Assembly: GCA_007133145.1 (NCBI GenBank)
Contig: SLNF01000213.1
Coordinates: 1 to 12,712 of the forward strand
Source: Nitriliruptorales bacterium
GTDB taxonomy: Bacteria; Actinomycetota; Nitriliruptoria; Euzebyales; Egibacteraceae
DNA length: 12,712 nt
Reading direction: 5' to 3'
Shown here: one piece after another, positions 6,984 through 12,712 of the stretch
Numbering within the stretch: position 1 is the stretch's first letter
Layout: every line of letters begins with the position of its first letter
Position numbers and translations under genes: made by a program
Notes under the pieces: model-generated
Databases searched by the model: none
What the model saw: only the letters and a program-made list of their open reading frames with translations
What the model was told of the DNA's origin: nothing

Positions 6984-6995
6984 CGTGGGGTCACG
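6984..6995 (-). promoter_or_regulatory. Candidate operator, copy 2 of the shared 12-base motif
   Basis: The same CGTGGGGTCACG as at 1422-1433 occurs here, 63-74 bases upstream of the oxidase start and next to the half-site cluster at 6941-6965. Being present upstream of both the DeoR-family regulator and the operon, it is the best candidate for that regulator's binding site. It overlaps a TTGACG that could serve as a -35 hexamer on the minus strand. Confidence 0.4.
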
Positions 6996-7102
6996 TCAAG
7001 GGTTGATCCTCACGCCGCGAGGGGCCGGCAGTGGGCGAGCCGCAGCAGCCGCCCAGGGCCGGGACGGCGCCCCCACCGTGCTGGGTGCTCAGCCGGCGCT
7101 GT

Positions 7103-7108
7103 TAGCCT
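7103..7108 (+). promoter_or_regulatory. -10 element suggesting a leaderless yhhN-type transcript
   Basis: TAGCCT fits the actinobacterial TANNNT -10 pattern and ends 7 bases before the ATG at 7116. Transcription would then begin at or beside the start codon, giving a leaderless mRNA. No Shine-Dalgarno sequence precedes the ATG, which agrees with this. No clear -35 hexamer is seen at the usual distance. Confidence 0.45.
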
Positions 7109-7115
7109 GCCTCGG

Positions 7116-7754
7116 ATGACCACCCTCGCGGCAGCGTTGCTTGCGCTCGCCGTCGGCGTGGCGGTCGCCGACTGGGTCGCGAAGGCCCGCCGCAGCCCGG
7201 CCCGGCGTGTGCTCAAGCCCGCGGTGCCGGTGCTGCTCATCGGCGTCGCGATCACCGTCGAACCGGCCGTGGCCGCGCAGGTGCCCTTCGTCGTGGTGGG
7301 CCTCGCGCTCGGGCTTGCCGGCGACGTCGTGCTCCTGAGGCGTGGGTCGGGCCGCCTGCCACTCGGCGCGCTGCTCTTCGGCCTCGGCCACCTCGCCTAC
7401 CTCGGCGGCTTCGCGGTCCGGCAGGCCGAGGCCGGGGGAGCATGGCTCATCGCCGTCCTGCTCCTGGCGACGGTGCTCGTGGCCCGGTCGTTCCTGCCCG
7501 CAGCGCACCGCGAGGGTGGCCGTCGGCTCGCGGTGATCATCACCGTCTACCTCGTCGTGCTCGCAGCACTCCTGCTGGGCGCCGTCCTCGGTGGCGGCTG
7601 GCTCGCTGTCGCGGGCGCCTCGACCTTCTGGGGCTCGGACCTGCTGCTGCTCCACGCCCGCTTCGTCGGCAGCGTCGGGGCCTGCGACCTGGCCGCGACG
7701 GTCACCTACCACCTCGCTCAGGTCGCGATCGTCGGCTCCCTCGTCGTGGGCTGA
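7116..7754 (+). CDS. YhhN/TMEM86-family integral membrane protein (lysoplasmalogenase family)
   Basis: The protein has 212 residues and is almost wholly hydrophobic, with about seven or eight membrane segments. The YhhN family includes TMEM86B and a Legionella enzyme that hydrolyse the vinyl-ether bond of lysoplasmalogens, releasing an aldehyde and a glycerophospho-headgroup. Family landmarks are visible: KP at 34-35 in VLKPAVPVLL, GLALGLAGDVVLL (62-74), FGLGHLAYLGGF (88-99), GASTFWGSDLLLL (167-179) and TYHLAQVAIV (197-206). The polar residues Lys34, Asp70, His92, Asp175 and Gln202 inside hydrophobic stretches are those expected of the active site. The gene is divergent from the oxidase-kinase-GlpD operon, with 194 bases between starts. 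Next to an AGPS-like enzyme, a role in ether-lipid turnover is plausible, but most bacterial YhhN proteins are untested. Confidence 0.82.
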   Translation: MTTLAAALLALAVGVAVADWVAKARRSPARRVLKPAVPVLLIGVAITVEPAVAAQVPFVVVGLALGLAGDVVLLRRGSGRLPLGALLFGLGHLAYLGGFAVRQAEAGGAWLIAVLLLATVLVARSFLPAAHREGGRRLAVIITVYLVVLAALLLGAVLGGGWLAVAGASTFWGSDLLLLHARFVGSVGACDLAATVTYHLAQVAIVGSLVVG

Positions 7755-8025
7755 GCGGCGGCGGCAGGCCAACGCCCGTGTGCGGGGGCGGAGCGCGGAG
7801 CTCGTGAGTCCGGCGCACCCCTGCGACGAGCGTGGTGACGACCGTTGCGTCCCCCGACGCCAGCCCCGCGCGCGTCGTGCCACGACGCCGCGGCGTCCCT
7901 CCTCCCACCCGCGGGCAACCGCAGCGATCCCTGCGGGGCTATCGTCCCCCCCAGCACCGGCACCGGGCCACGTGGGGCTGACACGCGCACACCCGGCCGG
8001 GGCCACGAGGGGCCGGAGGGACGAG
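7755..8025. other. Non-coding gap upstream of the hydrolase gene
   Basis: No gene is convincing here. There is a small perfect hairpin, CCGCAG/CTGCGG, at 7919-7936 with a 6-base loop. It is followed by GGGG-CTATCGT-CCCC, whose TATCGT (7940-7945) fits a TANNNT -10 element for the hydrolase. No T-rich terminator follows the YhhN-family gene, and no -35 element is clear. An open frame running into the hydrolase from 7845 has low-complexity Pro/Gly/Arg content and no ribosome-binding site, so I treat it as untranslated. Confidence 0.45.
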
Positions 8026-8073
8026 ATGGGCACGAGCCCAGGCCGGACAGCAACGCACCCGAGGCCGTCGTGA
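8026..8073 (+). CDS. Possible 15-codon leader ORF coupled to the hydrolase gene
   Basis: An ATG at 8026 has an excellent ribosome-binding site (GGAGGG at 8015-8020, 5-base spacing), better than that of the hydrolase itself. It encodes MGTSPGRTATHPRPS and stops at a TGA that overlaps the hydrolase GTG start in a 4-base GTGA. This geometry is typical of translational coupling. The peptide resembles no family I know and may simply deliver ribosomes to the hydrolase start. It could also be chance, since the region is purine-rich. Confidence 0.35.
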   Translation: MGTSPGRTATHPRPS

Positions 8074-9137
8074 GACGCTCGGCGGCTGAGAAGCGGGGGC
8101 GCCGCCCGCTGCGCTGGCTCGGCTGGGGCGCGCTCGCCGTCCTCGTCGTGCTGCTGATCCTGCCCTACCTCGTGCCGTTCTCCTCCTCGGGAACGCTCGG
8201 CCACCGCGAGGCCGCGGCGCGCTCAGTCGGCGCCGAGCCCACGTTCGCGCGGTTGGCTGGCCTCGACGTCCACCTCCAGCGCGCCGCCTTCCGCGGCGAG
8301 CCGCCGGCGGACGGACCCGAGCCGCTCATCGTCGTCCTGCACGGCTTCGGCGCGAGTGCCGTGACGTGGAGGGAAGTGCTCGACGATCTCGCCCTGCTCG
8401 GTGAGGTCGTCGCCTACGACCGCCCACCGTTCGGCTTCACCGAGCGTCCGACCGAGGACACCGGCCCTGACGGGGCCGACCCCTACGGCACAGAGGGTCA
8501 GCTTGCGCTGCTCGCCGAGGTCATCGACGCCTACCGCGGCGACGACCCCACCCGCGAGGTCGTGCTCGTCGGGCACTCCGCGGGCGGGGCCCTCGCTGCC
8601 GAGCACGGACTGCGTGACCCCGCCGACGTCGACGGGCTCATCCTCGTCGCCCCGGCGGTGCTGACCTCCGGCGGTGCACCGGGCGGGCTGCGGCCCCTCC
8701 TCGCCCTGCCGCCGGTCGACCGCGCGGGGCCGTGGCTCGTGCGTCTGGCCGCCGGCGGCGCCGAGGACCTCCTCGAGGCGAGCTGGCACGACCCGGATCG
8801 GCTCAGCGCCGAGCAGCGGGCGCGTTACGACGAGCCGCGGCAGGTCGCAAGCTGGGAGGCGGGCCTGTGGCGGCTGGTCCGTGCGCCCACGACGCTGCGT
8901 GTGGCCGAGGAGCCCGATGCGCTGGAGGTGCCGGTGCTCCTCGTCACCGGCGACGACGATCGCATCGTGCCCACCGACGACACCCGGAGGCTCGCCGGTC
9001 TCGTCGACGGCGCGGTGCTCGCGGTGCTCGAGGCCAGCGGCCACGTCCCCCACGAGGAGTCGCCCGAGGCCTTCCTCGAGGCGGTCGTCGACGGGTGGCC
9101 GCTCGACGCGAACCTCGCGGGTCCCCCCGCACCCTGA
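8070..9137 (+). CDS. Membrane-anchored alpha/beta hydrolase
   Basis: The protein has 355 residues from GTG 8070. The N-terminus is basic (RRSAAEKRGRRPLR) and is followed by one hydrophobic helix at about residues 16-37, a signal anchor that would place the catalytic domain outside the cytoplasm. This supports the start at 8070 over an ATG at 7845, which would add 75 Pro/Gly-rich residues. The alpha/beta-hydrolase core is complete: oxyanion motif HGFGAS (91-96), nucleophile elbow GHSAGG (168-173, Ser170), acid in GDDDRIVP (probably Asp297) and histidine in SGHVPHEE (His325). A cap region lies between about 200 and 270. Family members include esterases, lipases and dehalogenase relatives; the substrate cannot be read from the sequence. 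A GAGG lies 5 bases before the start, and a short upstream ORF may be translationally coupled. The gene follows the YhhN-family gene on the same strand after 315 bases, so co-transcription is uncertain. Confidence 0.85.
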   Translation: MRRSAAEKRGRRPLRWLGWGALAVLVVLLILPYLVPFSSSGTLGHREAAARSVGAEPTFARLAGLDVHLQRAAFRGEPPADGPEPLIVVLHGFGASAVTWREVLDDLALLGEVVAYDRPPFGFTERPTEDTGPDGADPYGTEGQLALLAEVIDAYRGDDPTREVVLVGHSAGGALAAEHGLRDPADVDGLILVAPAVLTSGGAPGGLRPLLALPPVDRAGPWLVRLAAGGAEDLLEASWHDPDRLSAEQRARYDEPRQVASWEAGLWRLVRAPTTLRVAEEPDALEVPVLLVTGDDDRIVPTDDTRRLAGLVDGAVLAVLEASGHVPHEESPEAFLEAVVDGWPLDANLAGPPAP

Positions 9138-9251
9138 CCCGCGCGTCCCCGTGGCGACCGCGACGAGGAGGGGATCGCCGGGTCGGGGGCCGAACCGTTC
9201 GGTCATTCGATGATGGCCCGAGGGCGGCAGGCCCGCGTTGACGGCCAAGCC

Positions 9252-11216
9252 CTACCGCAGCGTGACGCGGGGCAGGTCCTCGGGGTGGGGCAGGTCGAGG
9301 ACCTGGAGGTAGAACGACCACTCGGCCTCGAGCGCGGCGACGAGGCTCGAGGCCTTGCGGAAGCCATGCGGCTCGCCGGGGAAGGCGACGTAGGCGTGTC
9401 GCACGCCCCGCTCGGCGAGGGCGGCGAGCATCGCCTCGGCCTGCGACGGCGGCACGACGCGGTCCTCGAGGCCCTGCAGGAGGATGACCGGGCAGGCGAT
9501 CTCCTCGGCGTGCGTCAACGGCGAGCGGGCGTCGTAGACGTCGCGGCGTTCGGGCCACGGCGCGACGAGCCCGTCGAGGTAGCGCGACTCGAACTTGTGG
9601 GTCTCCTCGGCGAGCAGGGCGAGGTCGGCGACCCCGTAGTAGCTCGCGCCAGCGGCGAAGACGTCGGTGAAGGCCAGCGCCGCGAGCGTCGTGTACCCGC
9701 CGGCGCTGCCTCCTCGGATCGCGAGCCGCCCGGGGTCGGCCTCGCCCCGGGAGGCGGCGGCCTGCGCCGCCGCGGCGGCGTCGGCGACGTCGACTTCGCC
9801 CCAACGGCCCTTGAGCGCATCGCGGTAGGCGCGGCCGAAGCCGCTGCTGCCGCGGTAGTTGACGTCGAGGACGGCGAAGCCACGGCTCGTCCAGAACACC
9901 GTGGACAGGGAGAGCACCGGCGGGCTGTGCCCTGTCGGTCCGCCGTGGGTGGTGACGATGAGCGGCGGGGCCTGTCCCTCGGGGGCGTCGTGGGTCACGC
10001 TCGTCGGCGGGTAGAGGAAGGCATGGGTCACCTCGCCTTCGCCGACGTCGACGCGTCGCGCCTGCGGCTCGGGCAGCCAGGCCTCGTCGAGGTCGACCTC
10101 GACGCTGCGGTGGACGATCCTCACGTCGGCGTCGGCGGCTGTGCCGCCGACCTCCGCGCAGGCGAGGTGACTGAACTCCGTCGTCGACGCCCCGGTGGCC
10201 CACAGGCGCGCGCCGTCGGCCGCCAGGCCGTTGCACGCGGTCTGCGCGATCGGCAGCGGGGTCACCGTGGCCGACGCCGGGTCGAGGACGGCGGGGCGCG
10301 AGCGGGCCTCCTCGACGAGGACGACGGCGATCCGCCCGTCGGGCAGGAACGCGCAGAGCGGCTGGCCGAGCTGCCACGGCGGCAGGGTGAGGTCGGCGGC
10401 GACCGGCGCGAGGTTGCGCAGCGACGGTGGCCCGGAGCGCTCGTCGAGGCGGTGGAGGTTCCACCAGCCGCTGCGGTCGCTCACGAGGTGCAGCGTGCCG
10501 TTCGCCGGGTCCCAGCACGGCGCGATCGCGCTCTCGCCCCGGCCCGGTCCACCGGCGACGAGCGTTGGCTCGCCGGCGCCCCCGGGGGTGAGATCGACGA
10601 GGTAGACGCCGGTCTCGTCCCACGGCATGTGCGGGTGGTCCCAGGCGACGAAGGCCAGGCGCCGGCCGTCGGGACTCGGTCGCGGTGCGGCGTAGAAGTC
10701 GTGCCCCGAGGCGAGGACCTGCGGTGCGCCGGCGCCGTCGGCGGGCAACACGACGAGGTCGTTGACGACGTCGGTGGCCGCAGGGCCGTGGTGGGTCTCG
10801 CGCACCGCGTAGAGCAGGGCGCCGGAGGCGTCGAGGGTGAGGTCGGCGTAGCGCACCGCCGCGGGCTCGGTCGGCTCGGGCGTGATCGCGACGGGCTCGC
10901 TGCCGGGCTCGCGCCGGTAGAGGCGCTGGTCGGTGAACTCGACGTAGCAGCAGGTCCCACCGTGGACGGCGTAGGCGCCGCCGCCGTACTCGTGGACGCG
11001 GGTGCGGACGTTGGCCTCGGCGGGCAGGGCATCGTCGACGGTGCCGTCGGGGCCGCGGCGCACGAGCGCGGTGCGCCCGCCCTCGTCGGGGCGCTGCTCG
11101 AGCCACCACACCGCCCCGTCGGCGACGCGTGGCTCGCTGAGGTGGCGGGCGGCGCTCGCGACGGCCTCGGCGGTCACCGGAGACGGCCAGGCTCCGGGCG
11201 GGACGGTCGTCGGCAC
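9252..11216 (-). CDS. S9-family serine peptidase (prolyl oligopeptidase/acylaminoacyl-peptidase type)
   Basis: The protein has 654 residues, normal for bacterial S9 peptidases of the dipeptidyl/acylaminoacyl type. Residues of about 30-390 form a beta-propeller that screens short peptides, with blade-like repeats such as PSPDGRRLAFVAWD (180-193) and LPDGRIAVVL (291-300). Residues of about 395-650 form the alpha/beta-hydrolase catalytic domain: THGGPTGHSPP (423-433), NYRGSSGFGRAYRDALKGRWG (453-473, as a span), nucleophile GGSAGG (Ser504), acid in GLEDRVVPP (Asp585) and histidine in GEPHGF (His617). The triad is complete. No signal peptide is seen, so it is probably a cytoplasmic enzyme finishing the breakdown of oligopeptides. 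The start is GTG 11216, with AGAGGA at 11226-11231 and 9-base spacing. It is transcribed alone, convergent with the hydrolase gene. The exact peptidase specificity is not determined. Confidence 0.9.
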   Translation of the reverse strand: MPTTVPPGAWPSPVTAEAVASAARHLSEPRVADGAVWWLEQRPDEGGRTALVRRGPDGTVDDALPAEANVRTRVHEYGGGAYAVHGGTCCYVEFTDQRLYRREPGSEPVAITPEPTEPAAVRYADLTLDASGALLYAVRETHHGPAATDVVNDLVVLPADGAGAPQVLASGHDFYAAPRPSPDGRRLAFVAWDHPHMPWDETGVYLVDLTPGGAGEPTLVAGGPGRGESAIAPCWDPANGTLHLVSDRSGWWNLHRLDERSGPPSLRNLAPVAADLTLPPWQLGQPLCAFLPDGRIAVVLVEEARSRPAVLDPASATVTPLPIAQTACNGLAADGARLWATGASTTEFSHLACAEVGGTAADADVRIVHRSVEVDLDEAWLPEPQARRVDVGEGEVTHAFLYPPTSVTHDAPEGQAPPLIVTTHGGPTGHSPPVLSLSTVFWTSRGFAVLDVNYRGSSGFGRAYRDALKGRWGEVDVADAAAAAQAAASRGEADPGRLAIRGGSAGGYTTLAALAFTDVFAAGASYYGVADLALLAEETHKFESRYLDGLVAPWPERRDVYDARSPLTHAEEIACPVILLQGLEDRVVPPSQAEAMLAALAERGVRHAYVAFPGEPHGFRKASSLVAALEAEWSFYLQVLDLPHPEDLPRVTLR

Positions 11217-11248
11217 GGCGCTGGATCCTCTCGCCTCAGTGGCCCGTC

Positions 11249-11254
11249 AGTCTA
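11249..11254 (-). promoter_or_regulatory. Possible -10 element of the S9 peptidase gene
   Basis: TAGACT on the minus strand matches the TANNNT pattern and lies about 33 bases upstream of the GTG at 11216, placing the ribosome-binding site (11226-11231) inside the transcript. There is no clear -35 hexamer, so this is a weak call. Confidence 0.35.
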
Positions 11255-11559
11255 GGCTGCCCAGGGTTGCGTGGCCGCCGACGGTCCCCGTCAGCGCGGC
11301 GCGCCCGCGCGATCGGGCGGGTCGCCAGCCCCATCCCGGAACCACCGTCGCCGCGGCCCCCCTCCATGCGGGCAGCGCGGCGAACAAGGGCGCGGCCACG
11401 GCCGCGACCGACCCCGACGCCCCGTGGGTCATGACGAGCGCGGCCGCCACGTCCGCGACCGCCTCGCCAACGCCGGTCGATCCCCGGGACAGGGCCTCCC
11501 GTCCCGGTTGGATCGGGTGGACGGCAGCCGGTCTCCCACCAACGTCACAGGAGACTGCA

Positions 11560-11575
11560 CCGTGGAGTTCCACGG
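11560..11575. repeat. 16-base inverted repeat, possible operator
   Basis: CCGTGGA (11560-11566) and TCCACGG (11569-11575) are perfect inverted arms around a 2-base centre. The symmetry suits a dimeric DNA-binding protein rather than an RNA hairpin, because the loop would be too short. It lies 117 bases upstream of the LicD-like gene. Confidence 0.4.
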
Positions 11576-11678
11576 AGGGCACAGCGACGGCCTGTGCTGG
11601 CGAGGTTCACCGGCAGGACAACGTCGCGAATCCCTGTCGTTACCCTCCGCGGAGGAGGCCGGGCCCCTCTCGACCGGC

Positions 11679-11688
11679 GGAGGAGGAG
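11679..11688 (+). promoter_or_regulatory. Ribosome-binding site of the LicD-like gene, with an upstream duplicate
   Basis: GGAGGAGGAG precedes the ATG at 11692 with good spacing and fixes the start. A 10-base copy, GCGGAGGAGG, occurs at both 11649-11658 and 11677-11686. CCTCCGC at 11644-11650 is complementary to the GCGGAGG in either copy, so alternative pairings could hide or expose the real site. Confidence 0.55.
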
Positions 11689-11691
11689 ACG

Positions 11692-12201
11692 ATGGCAGGT
11701 ACCGCAAGGATCGACGTCTCCGCGATGGGTGTCGAGCGGCGCGTGGCCCGGGCGCTGCACGCCTCCGGCCTGCGGTGGTGGGCCTCAGACGGCTGGGTGC
11801 TCGGCTACCACCGCGATGGGCGCGTCGCCGGAGGGGACGTCGACGCGGGGGTGTGGTGGCGCGACCTGCCTGCGGCCCTCGCGGTGTTGCGGCCACTCGG
11901 CGAGGTCACCCTCGACACGGCCCACCAGGCGCGGCTGCGCATCGACGGGGTCAGCGTCGACGTCCACGGCGCGGAGCGTGACGGCGAGACGGTCTCCTAC
12001 CGCCTCGGTGAGCGTCCGGAGCTGCGCTACGTCTTCTCCGCGCGGCTCTTCGTCAGGCTCACGACGATCACCGCGTGTGGCATCAGCGTGCCGGCGCCGA
12101 GTCCTGTCGAGGACTACCTCACCGAGCACTACGGCGACTGGCGCACGCCAACGCGTGACTGGGCCTGGGACGCGTCGCCACCGTGCCTGCGCCGGGCCTG
12201 A
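11692..12201 (+). CDS. Small LicD/fukutin-like nucleotidyltransferase-fold protein
   Basis: The protein has 169 residues from the ATG at 11692. The layout matches the LicD/fukutin family, which transfers phosphocholine or ribitol phosphate from CDP-activated donors to glycans. The N-terminal part reads DGWVLGYHRDGRVAGGDVDAGV (about 33-54, as a span), equivalent to the family's G-x-L-L-G-x-x-R-x-G-x-x-P-x-D-x-D-x-D-I-G block, with Asp49 and Asp51 as the likely metal-binding DxD. A third acidic residue is expected in GVSVDVHG (Asp90). The C-terminal VPAPSPVEDYLTEHYGDWRTP (about 133-153, as a span) is the typical ending, with P-x-P, a Leu and YGDW. It is shorter than most LicD proteins (about 250-300 residues) and has no membrane segment. 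The acceptor and donor are unknown. It is convergent with the DUF6159-type gene and shares a terminator hairpin with it. Confidence 0.7.
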   Translation: MAGTARIDVSAMGVERRVARALHASGLRWWASDGWVLGYHRDGRVAGGDVDAGVWWRDLPAALAVLRPLGEVTLDTAHQARLRIDGVSVDVHGAERDGETVSYRLGERPELRYVFSARLFVRLTTITACGISVPAPSPVEDYLTEHYGDWRTPTRDWAWDASPPCLRRA

Positions 12202-12241
12202 GCGTCCGTCGCCGGCGCAGGGCGGGAGCCCACGCTCAGGC
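12196..12241. terminator. Bidirectional hairpin containing both stop codons
   Basis: GCCTGAGCGT (12196-12205) and ACGCTCAGGC (12232-12241) are a perfect 10-base inverted repeat around a 26-base loop. The TGA of the LicD-like gene (12199-12201) is in the left arm and the TGA of the minus-strand DUF6159-type gene (12236-12238) is in the right arm, at equivalent positions. It probably ends transcription in both directions. It lacks a T tract. Confidence 0.6.
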
Positions 12242-12712
12242 GAGTCCTGCGGCGACCGGCTCGTAGGCCTCCGGCAGTTCCCCGGCGGTGGCGTGGGCGT
12301 AGAGCGCCGCCTTGAAGGCCCCTCCGGCGACCGCGCCGACGAGTTGGAGGCCGACGACGAGCAGGACCGCGATCGCCACGGCGAAGCGCAGGTCGAGCAG
12401 CGCGAGCGGGATCGCGACGAGGACCGCGAGGGCGGTGAGCAGGCTCATCGCGAGGCCGAGGCCGAACGTGCCGACGAGCTGCTGGCCCCACACCCGGCGG
12501 AAGAGCCCCGTCGAGCGCTTCACCGCCCGGGCGGGGTTGGCGTCCTCGTAGAGGATCACCGGCACGACGAGCAGGGTGAGCGTCGTCCAGGCCGCGTCGA
12601 CCGCGCGTGCGCCGAGCGCGCCGGCCATCGACCCGGTGCGCGCGGCGTGGCGCCGCGTCGCCTGCGTGGCCGCACCGACGACGAGCTCGACGAGCGCCCA
12701 GGCCGCGAGCGA
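12236..12712 (-). CDS. DUF6159-type integral membrane protein, 5' end beyond the window
   Basis: The frame is open to the right edge, so only the last 158 residues are seen; an internal ATG at 12628 is not the real start. The visible part contains AWTTLTLLVVPVILYEDANP followed by ARAVKRSTGLFRRVWGQQLVG and two long hydrophobic stretches, about three or four membrane segments in all. The block W-T-x-x-T-x-x-V-x-P-V-x-x-x-E followed by R-S-x-x-L-x-x-x-x-W-G is what I recognise from the DUF6159 family, whose function is unknown. The C-terminal tail (HATAGELPEAYEP) is soluble. The gene ends in the shared hairpin with the LicD-like gene. Confidence 0.72.
   Translation of the reverse strand, partial: SLAAWALVELVVGAATQATRRHAARTGSMAGALGARAVDAAWTTLTLLVVPVILYEDANPARAVKRSTGLFRRVWGQQLVGTFGLGLAMSLLTALAVLVAIPLALLDLRFAVAIAVLLVVGLQLVGAVAGGAFKAALYAHATAGELPEAYEPVAAGLA

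Larger units (their letters stand above)
11217..11691. other. Long divergent intergenic region
   Basis: These 475 bases separate the S9 peptidase and the LicD-like gene, which are read outward. The left end holds the peptidase ribosome-binding site and a possible -10. The right half holds a 16-base palindrome (11560-11575), a 12-base palindrome CCTCCGCGGAGG (11644-11655), and TACCCT at 11641-11646 as a possible -10 for the rightward gene. Open frames cross the region on both strands but lack recognisable domains. The minus-strand frame at 11247-11582 has GTG as its first codon, no ribosome-binding site, and strongly GC-ended codons only in its second half. Confidence 0.5.

Noticed and set aside
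9190..9202. Small hairpin CCGAA-CCG-TTCGG after the hydrolase gene as a terminator
   Set aside because: The stem is only 5 bases with a 3-base loop and is followed by TCATTC rather than a T tract, so it is too weak to call.
9988..9998. Near copy of the shared operator motif (CGTGGGTCACG) inside the S9 peptidase gene
   Set aside because: It is one base shorter, lies within coding sequence and is explained by the codons there; it serves as a reminder that such motifs can arise by chance.
9210..11255. Plus-strand open frame of 681 codons opposite the S9 peptidase
   Set aside because: The complete catalytic triad and propeller are on the minus strand; the plus frame is low-complexity and has no family features.
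11247..11582. Minus-strand frame of 111 codons in the divergent gap, ending 31 bases before the S9 peptidase start
   Set aside because: Codons in its second half end mostly in G or C and the middle is hydrophobic, but the first codon is a GTG without a ribosome site, the first half lacks codon bias, and no family is recognisable. It is kept only as a remote possibility.
11590..11650. tRNA-like look of GGTTCACCGG and GCGAATCCC stretches
   Set aside because: No cloverleaf can be built: the T-arm spacing is wrong and there is no matching acceptor or anticodon stem.

Overview
The window is very GC-rich (roughly 70% or more by eye). Many reading frames are open on both strands, GTG starts are common and Shine-Dalgarno sites are purine-rich. 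Together with the protein families present, this suggests a chromosomal segment of a high-GC actinomycete-type bacterium; the genus cannot be told from the sequence. I see no rRNA, tRNA, CRISPR array, insertion sequence, phage gene or plasmid origin.

Layout. (1) 134-1306, plus: a CapA/PgsA-type metallophosphoesterase-like protein whose reading frame is open to the window edge. (2) 1467-2264, plus: a DeoR/GlpR-family repressor, preceded by an imperfect tandem repeat. (3) 2379-6921, minus: a tight three-gene operon read in the order alkylglycerone-phosphate-synthase-like FAD oxidase, GlpK-like FGGY kinase, GlpD. The first two genes are 14 bases apart and the last two overlap by 4 bases. (4) 7116-7754, plus: a YhhN/TMEM86-family membrane protein (lysoplasmalogenase family), divergent from the operon. 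(5) 8070-9137, plus: a membrane-anchored alpha/beta hydrolase. (6) 9252-11216, minus: an S9-family (prolyl-oligopeptidase type) peptidase. (7) 11692-12201, plus: a small LicD/fukutin-like nucleotidyltransferase. (8) 12236-12712, minus: the C-terminal part of a DUF6159-type membrane protein that continues past the window.

How the genes may work together. The kinase and GlpD would turn a polyol, nominally glycerol, into a keto-phosphate, nominally dihydroxyacetone phosphate. The DeoR/GlpR protein is the natural candidate repressor. A 12-base partly palindromic motif occurs exactly twice in the window, once upstream of the regulator and once upstream of the operon, which supports that link. Two features set this apart from a plain glycerol operon. 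First, the kinase appears to have lost two of the residues that hold glycerol in E. coli GlpK (Glu84 and Tyr135). Second, the operon starts with a relative of the ether-lipid enzyme AGPS and lies back-to-back with a gene of the family that cleaves lyso-ether lipids. A polyol-phosphate or ether-lipid module is therefore a reasonable hypothesis, but it is inference. The genes to the right look like ordinary housekeeping or envelope genes, with a neat bidirectional hairpin at the far end.
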